In this document: piece by piece, positions 16,511-25,305 of the stretch
Position numbering within the stretch: position 1 is the stretch's first letter
How the letters are laid out: each line of letters starts with the position of its first letter
NCBI GenBank assembly: GCA_029202405.1
Contig: CP119312.1
Location: 1,245,001 to 1,309,000 of the forward strand
Direction of reading: 5' to 3'
DNA: 64,000 nucleotides
Source: Candidatus Devosia phytovorans
GTDB lineage: Bacteria > Pseudomonadota > Alphaproteobacteria > Rhizobiales > Devosiaceae
Made by a program: the position numbers and the translations under genes
Notes under the pieces: model-generated
What the model was told of the DNA's origin: nothing
What the model saw: only the letters and a program-made list of their open reading frames with translations
Databases searched by the model: none

Positions 16511-17703
16511 GCCGAAGGCTTGCGCACAATGGGTGATGCGCTGCCCAGGCCCGTATCATGGGTAACGACGCGGTTACGGCCGCCATGCTTGGCAGCGTAG
16601 AGCGCGTCGTCGGCGCGGCGCATGGTAGCTTCGAAACTGTCGGATAGGCCCAGGCCCAGCGCCATGCCGGCGCTGACCGTGCCATGGAAGGCGCCTGCCG
16701 GACCCTGGACAAGCTCCAACGCAAAACTGGCGCGGATGGCCTCGGCCAGTGCCAGGGCGCGGGCGCCATCGGTCAGCGGCCAGATGACGATGAATTCCTC
16801 ACCACCGATGCGCGCGGCCGAGGCGCCGGGAGGCGTTTGCTGACGCAGCAGGTTGGCAAAGCGCTTCAGCGCCTCGTCACCGGCAGCGTGGCCGTGACGG
16901 TCATTGATCAACTTGAAATGGTCGAGGTCGAAGATGACGGCCGCGGTGGTCGTTTCCATGTTGTTCGAGGCAAAACGTTCGAACACGGCGCGGCGGTTGA
17001 GGAGGCCCGTCAGGTCGTCGGTATTGGCCGCGTGCTGGTGCCGGCGGGCGACGCGGGCCTGGTTGAGGGCGAGCGACAGGGCGCCGATGCCAGTGAGGCC
17101 GATCAGCCCGACGATGGAATTGAGATCCTCGGCCCAGCCGCTCGGGGGCGCCGTCAGCACCAGCGGGCCCTTGAGGTAGATTACCAGCGCGCAGGGGATG
17201 AAGGAGAGGGCGGTGAGGCTGTAGAGGCCGACGATGCCGCCGACCCAGAGCGGGGCCTCATCGCGACCGTCCCAGAACTTTTTGGCGGTGGTGGCGAGTA
17301 CGGTGGCGTTTGCAAGGTTGCCGATCATGGCGCCGAGGGCGTCGAAACCCATGATGAAAGGCACGGTGATGGCGGTAGCGACGAGGCTCCCCACCAGCGT
17401 CACGCGGCCTTGCGGCATGTGCTTTTCGGTGAAGACGCAGCCGGCGCCATAGAAGATCACGAAGCTGCCGGTCAGCAGCATGTTGGAGATCCACAGCAGC
17501 AGGTAGATGCTGGTGACGGCGTAGATGGAGAAGCCGGCAAAGGCGAGAACCATGACCGCGGCGCCAGTGGCCCACATCAGGATGAACCGTTCGCTGCGCG
17601 CCGATAGCCAGGTGACGAACAGCGTCGTGGCGAGGGCGAAAGCGGCAAAACCGAGCGCCAGCAGCAGCGAGGTCTGATCCACGAACATGGTGGGGCTCAT
17701 CAT
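16507..17703 (-). CDS. Membrane-bound GGDEF diguanylate cyclase
   Basis: A 398-residue protein. Residues 1-215 hold about six membrane helices of a simple sensor region without a recognisable extracytoplasmic domain. Residues 225-390 form a GGDEF domain with NTDDLTGLLNRR, FDLDHFKLINDRHGH and the active-site motif RIGGEEF. This makes cyclic di-GMP from two GTP. The product-inhibition I site (RxxD five residues before the GGEEF motif) is not present, so the enzyme may lack that feedback. No EAL domain is attached. Confidence 0.92.
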   Translation of the reverse strand: MMSPTMFVDQTSLLLALGFAAFALATTLFVTWLSARSERFILMWATGAAVMVLAFAGFSIYAVTSIYLLLWISNMLLTGSFVIFYGAGCVFTEKHMPQGRVTLVGSLVATAITVPFIMGFDALGAMIGNLANATVLATTAKKFWDGRDEAPLWVGGIVGLYSLTALSFIPCALVIYLKGPLVLTAPPSGWAEDLNSIVGLIGLTGIGALSLALNQARVARRHQHAANTDDLTGLLNRRAVFERFASNNMETTTAAVIFDLDHFKLINDRHGHAAGDEALKRFANLLRQQTPPGASAARIGGEEFIVIWPLTDGARALALAEAIRASFALELVQGPAGAFHGTVSAGMALGLGLSDSFEATMRRADDALYAAKHGGRNRVVTHDTGLGSASPIVRKPSA

Positions 17704-17852
17704 CTGAATAAGTATGATCGAGGCTTAGACCAAGCAGGTGATGAAAACCTTACCTGATGGGCAACAGATAGAGCAAAACGAATACGTCGGCAGGCCTTGT
17801 TCGTGGTCACCTGCCTGCCTAGCTTACATCCAGCAAACAGAGAGGCTGCACC

Positions 17853-18278
17853 GTGAGCGATTTCAACGACAAGGTCATTGCAGATTTCAGGTCGAGCGGC
17901 GGCAAGCCGGGTGGATATTTCAAGAACGCCCCGGTGCTGCTGCTGCATTCGATCGGGGCCAGGTCGGGTCTTGAACGCACGCAGCCGCTGATGTTCCTGC
18001 CCGAGGGCGATGATGCCTGGTTCGTCTTTGCCTCGTTCGGCGGCGGCCCCAAGGATCCGGCATGGTTCCACAATGTGGTGGCCAACCCCGATTTCGACAT
18101 TTCCGTCGGTGACGGCTCCACCATTTCCCGATTGCCGGTGCATGCACGCGTGCTGGATGGGGGCGAACGCGACAGCGTCTATGCCAGGCAGGCCAAGCTC
18201 TTCCCGCAATTTGCCGAATACAAGGAAAAGACCAGCCGTGACGTGATCCCGGTGATCGAGCTCAGCCGGCGCAACTAG
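17853..18278 (+). CDS. Nitroreductase/quinone reductase family protein of the deazaflavin (F420)-dependent type
   Basis: A 141-residue split-barrel protein of the DDN/DUF385 family, recognised by LLLHSIGARSGLERTQPLMFL and GGPKDPAWFHNVVANPDFDISVG. Actinobacterial members reduce quinones or nitro compounds with cofactor F420; some relatives may use another flavin. The start is GTG at 17853 with AGAGG upstream; ATG is absent at the N-terminus. It is a single gene, ending one base from the convergent L,D-transpeptidase gene. Whether this organism makes F420 cannot be seen from this window. Confidence 0.82.
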   Translation: MSDFNDKVIADFRSSGGKPGGYFKNAPVLLLHSIGARSGLERTQPLMFLPEGDDAWFVFASFGGGPKDPAWFHNVVANPDFDISVGDGSTISRLPVHARVLDGGERDSVYARQAKLFPQFAEYKEKTSRDVIPVIELSRRN

Positions 18279-18279
18279 C

Positions 18280-19059
18280 CTAGAGGGCGGCCATGGTCGA
18301 GTAGGAGGCCATGGGGCAGGCGCCGTTCGGATCGAGCGGCGCCGTGCGCGGGTCATTGAGGTTGAAGACGTAACGCTGCTGGCAGACGTCCCAGCTCGGC
18401 AGTTGCTTGGTCTGGTCGAAGGCGTCGGTACCGACCCTGAGGTCGCGCCAGAAGGCGACATGCGGGCTCGACGCGTGGCGGGCGAAGTTTTCTTCGGTCA
18501 TGCGGAAGGGCAGCAGCTGGAGCTGCACGCTGGCATTGCTGCCACGGAAGCTGTCGCGGACCATGGCGTAGATTTCCTTGATGCCCTCGTCGGTCATGGC
18601 AAAGCAGCCGACGGAGAGACAGTCGCCGTGGATCATCAGGTAGGACCCGGTGCGGTTGAGCGCCGCGTCGAACTTGTTGGGGAAGCCGACATTGAAGGAC
18701 AGGTGATAGGACGACTTCGGGTTCAGCAGGGCCGGGGTGACGTCATAGAAGCCCTCGGGCGACTGGTAGTCGCCTTCCTTGATCTTGGGACCCAGCGTGC
18801 CGGACCATTTGCAGATCGGATAGGTTTTCAGCAGGGCAAACTGGCCGGAGCGGGTGCGCTTCCAGACCTCGAGCTCAGAGCTTTCCTTGAAGACGCGGAT
18901 CATCATCGGCTCGGACGGTGACGAGCCGATCTGGGCCATGCGGTCGACGAGTTCCTTAGAGATTGGCACGTTGCCGCGGTTGTCGCCGATGAAGGCGCAG
19001 CCGGCGAGGGCGACGACTGCAAGCGTGAGCGCGATGGCGCGCAGGGCGTTGGCGAGCAT
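18280..19059 (-). CDS. L,D-transpeptidase (YkuD/YafK type) lipoprotein
   Basis: A 259-residue envelope enzyme. The signal peptide ends in a lipobox (VALAGC, Cys21), so the protein should be lipid-anchored. The YkuD catalytic motif is clear as IHGDCLSVGCFAM (HG-x3-SxGC, with the catalytic Cys last). It is preceded by KEGDYQSPEGFYDVTP, typical of the YafK branch. Members cross-link or cut peptidoglycan peptides or tether lipoproteins. The gene starts 147 bases from the rightward VWA gene and is its divergent neighbour. Confidence 0.9.
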   Translation of the reverse strand: MLANALRAIALTLAVVALAGCAFIGDNRGNVPISKELVDRMAQIGSSPSEPMMIRVFKESSELEVWKRTRSGQFALLKTYPICKWSGTLGPKIKEGDYQSPEGFYDVTPALLNPKSSYHLSFNVGFPNKFDAALNRTGSYLMIHGDCLSVGCFAMTDEGIKEIYAMVRDSFRGSNASVQLQLLPFRMTEENFARHASSPHVAFWRDLRVGTDAFDQTKQLPSWDVCQQRYVFNLNDPRTAPLDPNGACPMASYSTMAAL

Positions 19060-19206
19060 GGGACAGGTCCATAAAAGTTTAGCGCACCATGAAACCTGGT
19101 GGTTACCGTCGGGTGAATCCTACGAAGTTGTGAGCAGCTATCCTCACCGCCAAGGATGACGCCAGTGTCACTTGCCGTTGCCGCACCGCGCCCACATATT
19201 GCACCC

Positions 19207-19926
19207 ATGGCGGATAAAGACCCAGCAGCACGACAGACCAGCAACCTGCCCGACAAGGGCAAGGTCAGCGGCGACATCGCCGCATTTGTCAAAAAGGTCG
19301 GTGTCATGGCACGGCCCAATGCGGCGCAGGACGGGCGGCTGCTGTTCGCGCTGGACGCGACGATGAGCCGGCAGCCGACCTGGGATCTGGCCTGTTCGCT
19401 GCAGGCGGAGATGTTCCGCGCCATCCCCAAGCCAAGCGCCCTGCAGGTGCAATTGCTGTATTTCCGCGGCTTTGGCGAATGCCGGGCCAGCAAATGGGTG
19501 GTGGATGGCGATGCGCTGGCGCGCCTGATGAGCGGCATCGATTGCCGCGGCGGGCATACCCAGATCGCCAAGGTGTTTGCCCATGCGCGGACCGAGCATG
19601 CCAAGCGGCGGATCAATGCCGTGGTCTATGTCGGCGATGCCATCGAGGAGAATGTCGACGAGCTGGCGGAGAAAGCCGGGCAGTTGGGACTTCTGGGCCT
19701 GCCGTTGTTCGTCTTTCAGGAAGGGCGGGACGCCAAGGTTGAGGCGGGGTTCCGCGAGTTTGCGCGGCTGACCAAGGGCGCCTATGCGCGGTTTGATGCC
19801 TCTGCCCCACAGGAGCTGGCGGCGCTGCTCAAGGCGGTGGCGGCCTTTGCCAGCGGCGGGCGCGATCTGATGAAGCTGCAGGGCAGCGGGCAGGCCCAGG
19901 CGCTGCTGGCGCAATTGCCCAAATGA
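19207..19926 (+). CDS. VWA-like domain protein of unknown function
   Basis: A 239-residue cytoplasmic protein with a von Willebrand A-like core. LLFALDATMSRQPTW supplies a DxTxS version of the metal-ion-dependent adhesion site, and the strand KRRINAVVYVGDAIEE matches the later conserved acidic strand. No signal peptide is seen with the ATG at 19207. A longer frame from 19156 adds a short hydrophobic stretch but has no better start signal. Its stop overlaps the start of a membrane J-domain gene by 4 bases, so the two proteins probably work together. Confidence 0.72.
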   Translation: MADKDPAARQTSNLPDKGKVSGDIAAFVKKVGVMARPNAAQDGRLLFALDATMSRQPTWDLACSLQAEMFRAIPKPSALQVQLLYFRGFGECRASKWVVDGDALARLMSGIDCRGGHTQIAKVFAHARTEHAKRRINAVVYVGDAIEENVDELAEKAGQLGLLGLPLFVFQEGRDAKVEAGFREFARLTKGAYARFDASAPQELAALLKAVAAFASGGRDLMKLQGSGQAQALLAQLPK

Positions 19927-20618
19927 CATGGCTTTTCATTGGCGGCTTCGTGCTGCTCGCCGGTTTTGCTGCTTATAATTACCTCCGCGGGGTGGATCGG
20001 GCTTTGCTGCGGCGCGGTCTGCGCTGGCTGGTGGGTGGTTTTGGCATGCTGGCAGCGGTGGGCTTGCTGTTTGCCCGTCGCTTCGACATCGCAATCTTTG
20101 TCGGAGCGGGTGCCTTTTCGGTGCTGCGGACGGGACGGCTGGGGCCGATCTCCTTTGACGGGCCGGGCATGGATGCAGGCAGTGTCTCCAAGGTGCAGAG
20201 CTACCGCTTTGCCATGGAGCTCGATCACGACACCGGCGCGGTGACCGGCCGGGTGCTCAATGGCTCTTTCGCGGGCATGGACCTGATGGACCTCGGGGAA
20301 GCGGAAACGCGAATCCTTCTGGCCGAGGTCGAAGGCGATGCGGATAGTCTCAGCCTCTTCGAAAGCTGGCTGGATGCCAATCGGAGTGGCTGGCGTGAAT
20401 ATTTTTCGGAACAGAATTCAGGGGAGGCGCCGCGGCAGAGTTCGGGTGATCCCATGGCCGAGGCCTATGAAGTGCTGGGTCTCAAACCCGGTGCCAGCGA
20501 TGCGGAAATCCGCGCCGCACATCGGGAATTGATGAAGGCGGTACACCCCGACCATGGCGGATCGAGCTATCTCGCCGCGCGCATCAACGAGGCGCGTGAC
20601 AGGTTGCTGGGCGATTAA
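19923..20618 (+). CDS. Membrane-anchored DnaJ-domain protein
   Basis: A 231-residue protein. Two or three hydrophobic segments occupy about residues 1-65, a charged middle region follows, and a C-terminal J domain (AYEVLGLKPGASDAEIRAAH, then HPDHGG) fills the last 60 residues. The intact HPD motif should stimulate an Hsp70 (DnaK). The layout of N-terminal membrane anchor and C-terminal J domain resembles the mitochondrial import factor Pam18/Tim14 and its alphaproteobacterial relatives. It is coupled by a 4-base overlap to the VWA-like gene. Confidence 0.85.
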   Translation: MTWLFIGGFVLLAGFAAYNYLRGVDRALLRRGLRWLVGGFGMLAAVGLLFARRFDIAIFVGAGAFSVLRTGRLGPISFDGPGMDAGSVSKVQSYRFAMELDHDTGAVTGRVLNGSFAGMDLMDLGEAETRILLAEVEGDADSLSLFESWLDANRSGWREYFSEQNSGEAPRQSSGDPMAEAYEVLGLKPGASDAEIRAAHRELMKAVHPDHGGSSYLAARINEARDRLLGD

Positions 20619-20713
20619 CTTCACTTAACAAAGCATTGCGATTAACCGCCTGTTAACCGTGAGGGCCGCTCTTAGCAGCCAATGGTGCAAGCACTGATTT
20701 CAGGGGGGCGGCA

Positions 20714-21553
20714 ATGCGTGATGGTGCGCATGTCATCGTAGTGGGCAATGAGAAGGGCGGGTCGGGCAAGTCGACCACCGCCTTCCATCTGGCTGTCTAT
20801 CTGCTTTACGCCGGCTATCGCGTGGCGACGGTCGACGTGGACAGCCGTCAGCAGACGCTGACGCATTATGTGCGCAACCGCCGTACCCATGTCCAGGAAA
20901 CCGGCCGCAAGCTGCCCAATCCGCTGCACTACCACCTGCCGGCCGCCTGGGGCGACTCGCAGAAGGAAAACCAGCAGGCCGAGTTCGACATGTTCCGCCG
21001 CTCGGTCGGCGAGGTCGAAAACAAGGTCGACTACCTGATCATCGATACGCCCGGCTTCGATACCAACCTGACGCGTCTGGCGCATTCGCTGGCCGATACG
21101 CTGGTGACGCCGATCAATGATTCCATGATCGACATCAATGTGCTGGCCCGGATCGATGCCGAGACCGGCCTGCCGATCGAAACCAGCCACTACGCCCGCC
21201 TCGTGCAGCGTGCACGGTCCGAACGTCTGGCCATCGGCGGCGAGACCATCGACTGGGTGCTGGTGCGCAATCGCATGTCCATGCTGGGCTCGCGCAATGC
21301 ACGGCAGGTGCATGCCACGCTCGAAGGCGTTGCGACCCGCTTCGGCTGCCGCATTGCCGATGGCATTGCCGAGCGCGTGATCTTCCGTTCTTTGTTTCCC
21401 ACGGGGATGACCGTGTTCGATCCGCTCGATGACGAGGTGGACTCGGCGTCGGTATCCCATGTCAGCGCGCGGCAGGAATATCGCAATCTGGTGGCGACGC
21501 TGAACTTGCCGCTAGCCGAGCATGAGCGCGAGCCGATGCGGCTTTCTGCCTGA
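20714..21553 (+). CDS. mipZ: Division-plane positioning ATPase MipZ, copy 1
   Basis: A 279-residue ParA/MinD-type ATPase. The deviant Walker A motif GNEKGGSGKST (residues 11-21), switch motif VDVDSRQQTLTHY and Walker B-like YLIIDTPGFDTNLTRLA are all intact, and the C-terminal IFRSLFPTGMTVFDPLD is a MipZ hallmark. In Caulobacter, MipZ binds ParB near the origins and inhibits FtsZ, so the Z-ring forms at midcell. GGGGGGCGGCA precedes the ATG. A second mipZ follows 101 bases later on the same strand. Confidence 0.93.
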   Translation: MRDGAHVIVVGNEKGGSGKSTTAFHLAVYLLYAGYRVATVDVDSRQQTLTHYVRNRRTHVQETGRKLPNPLHYHLPAAWGDSQKENQQAEFDMFRRSVGEVENKVDYLIIDTPGFDTNLTRLAHSLADTLVTPINDSMIDINVLARIDAETGLPIETSHYARLVQRARSERLAIGGETIDWVLVRNRMSMLGSRNARQVHATLEGVATRFGCRIADGIAERVIFRSLFPTGMTVFDPLDDEVDSASVSHVSARQEYRNLVATLNLPLAEHEREPMRLSA

Positions 21554-21654
21554 GGTGGCGGCGTTAAGCGTAACTGAAAATTCACCATGACGGGCCTTGC
21601 CAGAATGAGGCGAAGCCACGAAATTCCGGCGGTCAGGAATCCGCTGGGGGCACC

Positions 21655-22491
21655 ATGGCGCGAGACGGCGTTCATGTCATCGTGGTCGGCAATGAGAAGG
21701 GTGGGTCTGGCAAGTCCACGACCGCTTTCCACCTTGCCGTGTTCCTGCTCTACGAAGGCTACAAGGTCGCGACGCTGGATGTAGACAGCCGCCAGCAGAC
21801 GATGACGCATTATGTGCGCAATCGCCGCGAGTGGGCCCGCACCCGGGATCTTACCATCCCGCATCCGACGCATTTCCACCTGCCGCTGCTGCGCGGCGAT
21901 TCCGCCAAGGAAAACCATCGCGTCGAATTCGACCTGTTCCGCCAGGCGGTGGGGGAGGTGGAGCATGACGCGGATTTCCTCGTCGTCGATACGCCCGGCT
22001 TCGACACCAACCTCACACGCCTCGCGCATTCGCTGGCCGATACGCTGGTGACGCCGGTCAATGACAGCCTGATCGATCTCAATGTGATTGCGCAGTTTGA
22101 TCCCGCCACGGGCGAACCGCGCGAGATGAGCCACTATTCGCGGCTGGTGCAGCGGGCACGGTCCGAACGCATGGCGGTGGACGGCCAGTCGATCGACTGG
22201 GTGCTGGTGCGCAATCGCATTTCCATGCTGTCGTCGCGCAATATGCGGCAGGTGCAGACCATGCTCGAGCGGGCGGCGGCGCGACTGGGTTGCCGGGTGG
22301 CCGATGGCATTGCCGAGCGGGTGATTTTCCGCTCGCTGTTTCCCACCGGGATGACGGTCTTTGATCCGCTGGATCAGGAATTGCTCGGGGGCGTGCCCTC
22401 GATGTCGCATATGAGCGCGCGGCAGGAATATCGCAGCCTGGTTGCGGCCCTGCATCTGCCGACGCGCGAGCTCGCTACCACCGCCGAGTGA
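21655..22491 (+). CDS. Division-plane positioning ATPase MipZ, copy 2
   Basis: A 278-residue paralogue of the preceding MipZ with all nucleotide-binding motifs kept (GNEKGGSGKST, LDVDSRQQTMTHY, FLVVDTPGFDTNLTRLA) and the same C-terminal IFRSLFPTGMTVFDPLD. Differences concentrate in residues 55-75 and at the far C-terminus. Both copies look functional, so they may share the ParB/FtsZ role or have split functions. A GGGGGCACC site lies before the ATG. It ends 12 bases from a convergent small gene. Confidence 0.92.
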   Translation: MARDGVHVIVVGNEKGGSGKSTTAFHLAVFLLYEGYKVATLDVDSRQQTMTHYVRNRREWARTRDLTIPHPTHFHLPLLRGDSAKENHRVEFDLFRQAVGEVEHDADFLVVDTPGFDTNLTRLAHSLADTLVTPVNDSLIDLNVIAQFDPATGEPREMSHYSRLVQRARSERMAVDGQSIDWVLVRNRISMLSSRNMRQVQTMLERAAARLGCRVADGIAERVIFRSLFPTGMTVFDPLDQELLGGVPSMSHMSARQEYRSLVAALHLPTRELATTAE

Positions 22492-22503
22492 ACCAACCTG
22501 CCG

Positions 22504-22773
22504 TCAGTCGTGGCCGAAAGACATGCGGATTGCCCGGGCGCCACCGGGCGCAAAGACGTCGATATCGATGCGGACAGGCTCCTGCACCATGCGACGCGTG
22601 CGCGAAGACAGGGCCAATACCGTTCCCAGCAGCTCTCCGACAGAGCGGCGGCGTGGCATGAAGCGCTGGGTAATACCGGCCAGCGCGCGATTGCGGGCGG
22701 CCATATCGTCCGATGACAGGCTCGACTTGCCGACAAAATTTGCCAGCTCGACGAGAGCAGTACGTTCGCTCAT
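22504..22773 (-). CDS. Hypothetical 89-residue protein
   Basis: I do not recognise this protein. It starts MSERTALVELANFVG, continues through a basic helix-rich stretch (FMPRRRSVGELLGTVLALSSRTRRMVQ), and ends in a strand-like EPVRIDIDVFAPGGARAIRM. There are no membrane segments or Cys. GGAG lies 9 bases before the ATG at 22771-22773, which gives the start; a longer frame has no such site. It is monocistronic, between convergent mipZ and the upstream region of the carboxypeptidase gene. Confidence 0.6.
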   Translation of the reverse strand: MSERTALVELANFVGKSSLSSDDMAARNRALAGITQRFMPRRRSVGELLGTVLALSSRTRRMVQEPVRIDIDVFAPGGARAIRMSFGHD

Positions 22774-22961
22774 TGGGCTACTCCAAACACAGGCACCAAT
22801 TTGCTTCCCCGGTGAGCGGCACTTTTTACGGGCGCCGTCTCGGATTTTCGTCACAACTCAATACGCGAGTTGCGTAGTCGTCGGCACGAAGGTCGTCTCT
22901 AGTGGGTCGCGTTTCCGAACCGCAAACCGGCGGCCACTTTTGCTGGAAACGCTCCTTGGTC

Positions 22962-24545
22962 TTAGCTTTGCATCGCCAGGCAGCTCATGTCCTGCTGCTT
23001 GAGCTGGTTGCACATGGCCGTTGCGTCGTCGCGGTCGCCGAAGCCGACGAAGCGGGCGCGGAAGAAGGTCTGGCCGTTCTTTTCGAAGCGTTCCACATAG
23101 GAGCGGAAATCACCGAGGTTGCCGACCTTGCCGGCCGCGCTGGAGAGCATGGAACGGGCGCTGTCCTCGGAGGGACCGGCGCCGATCTGCACGACCCAGC
23201 CACCCGGCGGGACGTCGGCGGCAGCAGTCTGCACCGAACCCGACGTCATCAGGTCAACCGGCTGCTGGGCCTGGTCACCACCGACATTGGCCGGCGGCGG
23301 CTGGAAGCCGAGCGGAGCCGACGGCGCGGTCTGGCCGAGGGCGGAGGGCGGTGCGCCCAGGTTGTAGCTTTCGGAGAGCCAGGCGCCGATGATGTCCTGG
23401 CTCGGATAGGCCGGCTGCGGCGCCTGCGAGGGCGCGGCCAGCGTATTGGCGGCCTGGACGGCGTCCTGCTGGTTGAGATCGGCCGGAATGGGCGCAGGCT
23501 GCGGCGCGGTGCTGGCGACGGCAACCGGCATAGGCTGTGCCTGGGCGCCATTGGCGGCCACGAGCTGCGCCAGGCGGAAGCCGGGCAGGGGCATGGGCAC
23601 GACAAAGACCGGACCGGCTGCCGGCGCGGATTGGGCGACGGCGACCTGGACATTGCCCTGACGGCCCGGGATCGGCACTTGGGCGACGTAATTGCCGCTG
23701 CGGCCCTTGGGCAGGTAGGAGGCAACCAGTTCGCGCACCTTCTGGTCGCGGGAGCCGGCGGAATTGAAGCCGAAGGCGATGATGACGATGTGGCGGCCAT
23801 CCTTGCGGGCGGCGGTCATCAGGTTGGAGCCGGCAGCATTGATATAGCCGGTCTTGATGCCGTCGACGGCGCCCATGTAACCGAGCACGCGGTTATGGTT
23901 GCCATAGGTCGACTTGCCGTAGGAGAAGCTCGTGGTCTGGAAGAATTCGTAATAGTTGGGGAAGTGCTGGTAGATGGCGATGGCGAGGATCGCCTGGTCG
24001 CGGACCGTGGTGGTCTGGCCGCCGTCGGGCAGGCCCGAGGCATTGCGATAGGTGGTGTTGCGCATGCCCATGGCGCGGGCCGTGGCCGTCATGCGTTCGG
24101 CGAACTTTTCTTCCGAGCCGGAAATGTGCTCGGCGATGACGCGGGCCATGTCATTGGCCGACAGGGTCACCAGCGACTTGATGGCGTCTTCCACGGTGAT
24201 CTCGGCACCGGCGCGCAGGCCGAGCTTGGTCGGCACGGCAGCGGCCGCATGGCGCGAGACGGTCATCTTGGTGGATAGCTTGAGGTTGCCGGCGCTCAAT
24301 TCCTGGAACAGGACGTAGAGCGTCATCACCTTGGCGACGGAAGCGGGATAGCGCTTGCTGTCGGCATTTTCTTCGTAGAGCACCTGGTTCGACTTGGCGT
24401 CGACCACGATGCCGGCATATTTGCGCAGGTTCTCGATCGCGTGCGCCGGTGCCGCCATATGGGCGGTAACCGCCAGGGCAACGACACATGCGGCAAATGC
24501 GCGGATCAACACGACGCGCCATGGGGTTTTCGCCTGGGAAGCCAC
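22962..24545 (-). CDS. D-alanyl-D-alanine carboxypeptidase (DacF-like) with C-terminal SPOR domain
   Basis: A secreted low-molecular-weight penicillin-binding protein of about 527 residues. After a signal peptide ending HMAAPAHA come the three PBP motifs: SVAKVMT (SxxK with the active serine), SAND (SxN) and GIKTGY (KTG). It trims the terminal D-Ala of peptidoglycan stem peptides. A Pro/Ala/Gln-rich linker follows, then a SPOR domain (VPPGGWVVQIGAGPSEDSARSM onward) that binds denuded glycan at the septum. I prefer the GTG at 24543-24545 with GGAG upstream; a GTG at 24591-24593 would add a non-signal-like extension. Confidence 0.9.
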   Translation of the reverse strand: MASQAKTPWRVVLIRAFAACVVALAVTAHMAAPAHAIENLRKYAGIVVDAKSNQVLYEENADSKRYPASVAKVMTLYVLFQELSAGNLKLSTKMTVSRHAAAAVPTKLGLRAGAEITVEDAIKSLVTLSANDMARVIAEHISGSEEKFAERMTATARAMGMRNTTYRNASGLPDGGQTTTVRDQAILAIAIYQHFPNYYEFFQTTSFSYGKSTYGNHNRVLGYMGAVDGIKTGYINAAGSNLMTAARKDGRHIVIIAFGFNSAGSRDQKVRELVASYLPKGRSGNYVAQVPIPGRQGNVQVAVAQSAPAAGPVFVVPMPLPGFRLAQLVAANGAQAQPMPVAVASTAPQPAPIPADLNQQDAVQAANTLAAPSQAPQPAYPSQDIIGAWLSESYNLGAPPSALGQTAPSAPLGFQPPPANVGGDQAQQPVDLMTSGSVQTAAADVPPGGWVVQIGAGPSEDSARSMLSSAAGKVGNLGDFRSYVERFEKNGQTFFRARFVGFGDRDDATAMCNQLKQQDMSCLAMQS

Positions 24546-24797
24546 CCGGTACTCCAACTTTTTTACACCGGACACTTCTGCGTCCGTACGCACTCAACAA
24601 TGGATGACCCGTGCGAGCCCCATCGCCCGGTCGATCCTTCAATTCGGGAGAGAATACGTGTTCGCCGTTACCATTCGGTAAAATGCGAAGGATTTTGGCG
24701 AGGGTGTGGAAGCCGGGTCACGGATGAGTGAGAGAAGGCCGGGAAGCCCGTCGGAGGGCCATTTTTGGCCTGTCACAAAAACGAGAAGCTTTACCCC

Positions 24798-24827
24798 TTA
24801 ACACTCACCGCTTTTTGCCTACATAAT
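24798..24827 (+). promoter_or_regulatory. Candidate sigma-70-type promoter for clpS-clpA
   Basis: TTAACA and CATAAT, each one mismatch from consensus, are separated by 18 bases. Transcription would begin near 24834. That places the ATG at 24826 upstream of the transcript start and argues for a later clpS start. Position upstream of clpS supports the call; the match alone could be chance. Confidence 0.4.
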
Positions 24828-24948
24828 GGTCCTCACCATGCTGCTTCGTTTTCCTCACGACATATGTCCTGCCATGCATATGAATGACCTCCTCGCTTTG
24901 ACCGAAGAGGCCCCAGTCGCCCTGCGCCTGGTGCCTGTGCCCGCCCGT

Positions 24949-25296
24949 ATGGGGCCAAAGGAGGATGACCCCGGCAAGGGCAGCGGAGGGGACAAGGGCG
25001 GCACCGAGAGCGGGACCATCACCCGGACCCGGCCGAAAACCAAACGCCCGAGCCTTTATCGGGTGCTTCTGCTCAACGACGATTACACGCCGATGGAATT
25101 CGTCGTTCTGGTCTTGCAGGACGTCTTCAACAAATCGCGTGAAGAAGCCATGCAGATCATGCTGCACGTTCACCAGAAGGGGGTGGGTGAATGCGGCGTA
25201 TATCCATACGAAGTGGCCGAGACCAAGGTTACCCGCGTCATGGATACGGCACGCAAGAACCAGCATCCGCTGCAATGCGTGATGGAAAAGCAATAG
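24949..25296 (+). CDS. clpS: ATP-dependent Clp protease adapter ClpS
   Basis: An adapter that delivers N-end-rule substrates to ClpAP. The core RPKTKRPSLYRVLLLNDDYTPMEFV and the later VGECGVYPYEVAETK, HPLQCVMEK segments are diagnostic. The N-terminus is uncertain. In-frame ATGs lie at 24826, 24838, 24874, 24880 and 24949, none with a good ribosome binding site. The one at 24949 gives a 115-residue protein of normal family length. The gene lies 9 bases before clpA on the same strand, the usual arrangement. Confidence 0.9.
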   Translation: MGPKEDDPGKGSGGDKGGTESGTITRTRPKTKRPSLYRVLLLNDDYTPMEFVVLVLQDVFNKSREEAMQIMLHVHQKGVGECGVYPYEVAETKVTRVMDTARKNQHPLQCVMEKQ

Positions 25297-25305
25297 GAAC
25301 ATCAT

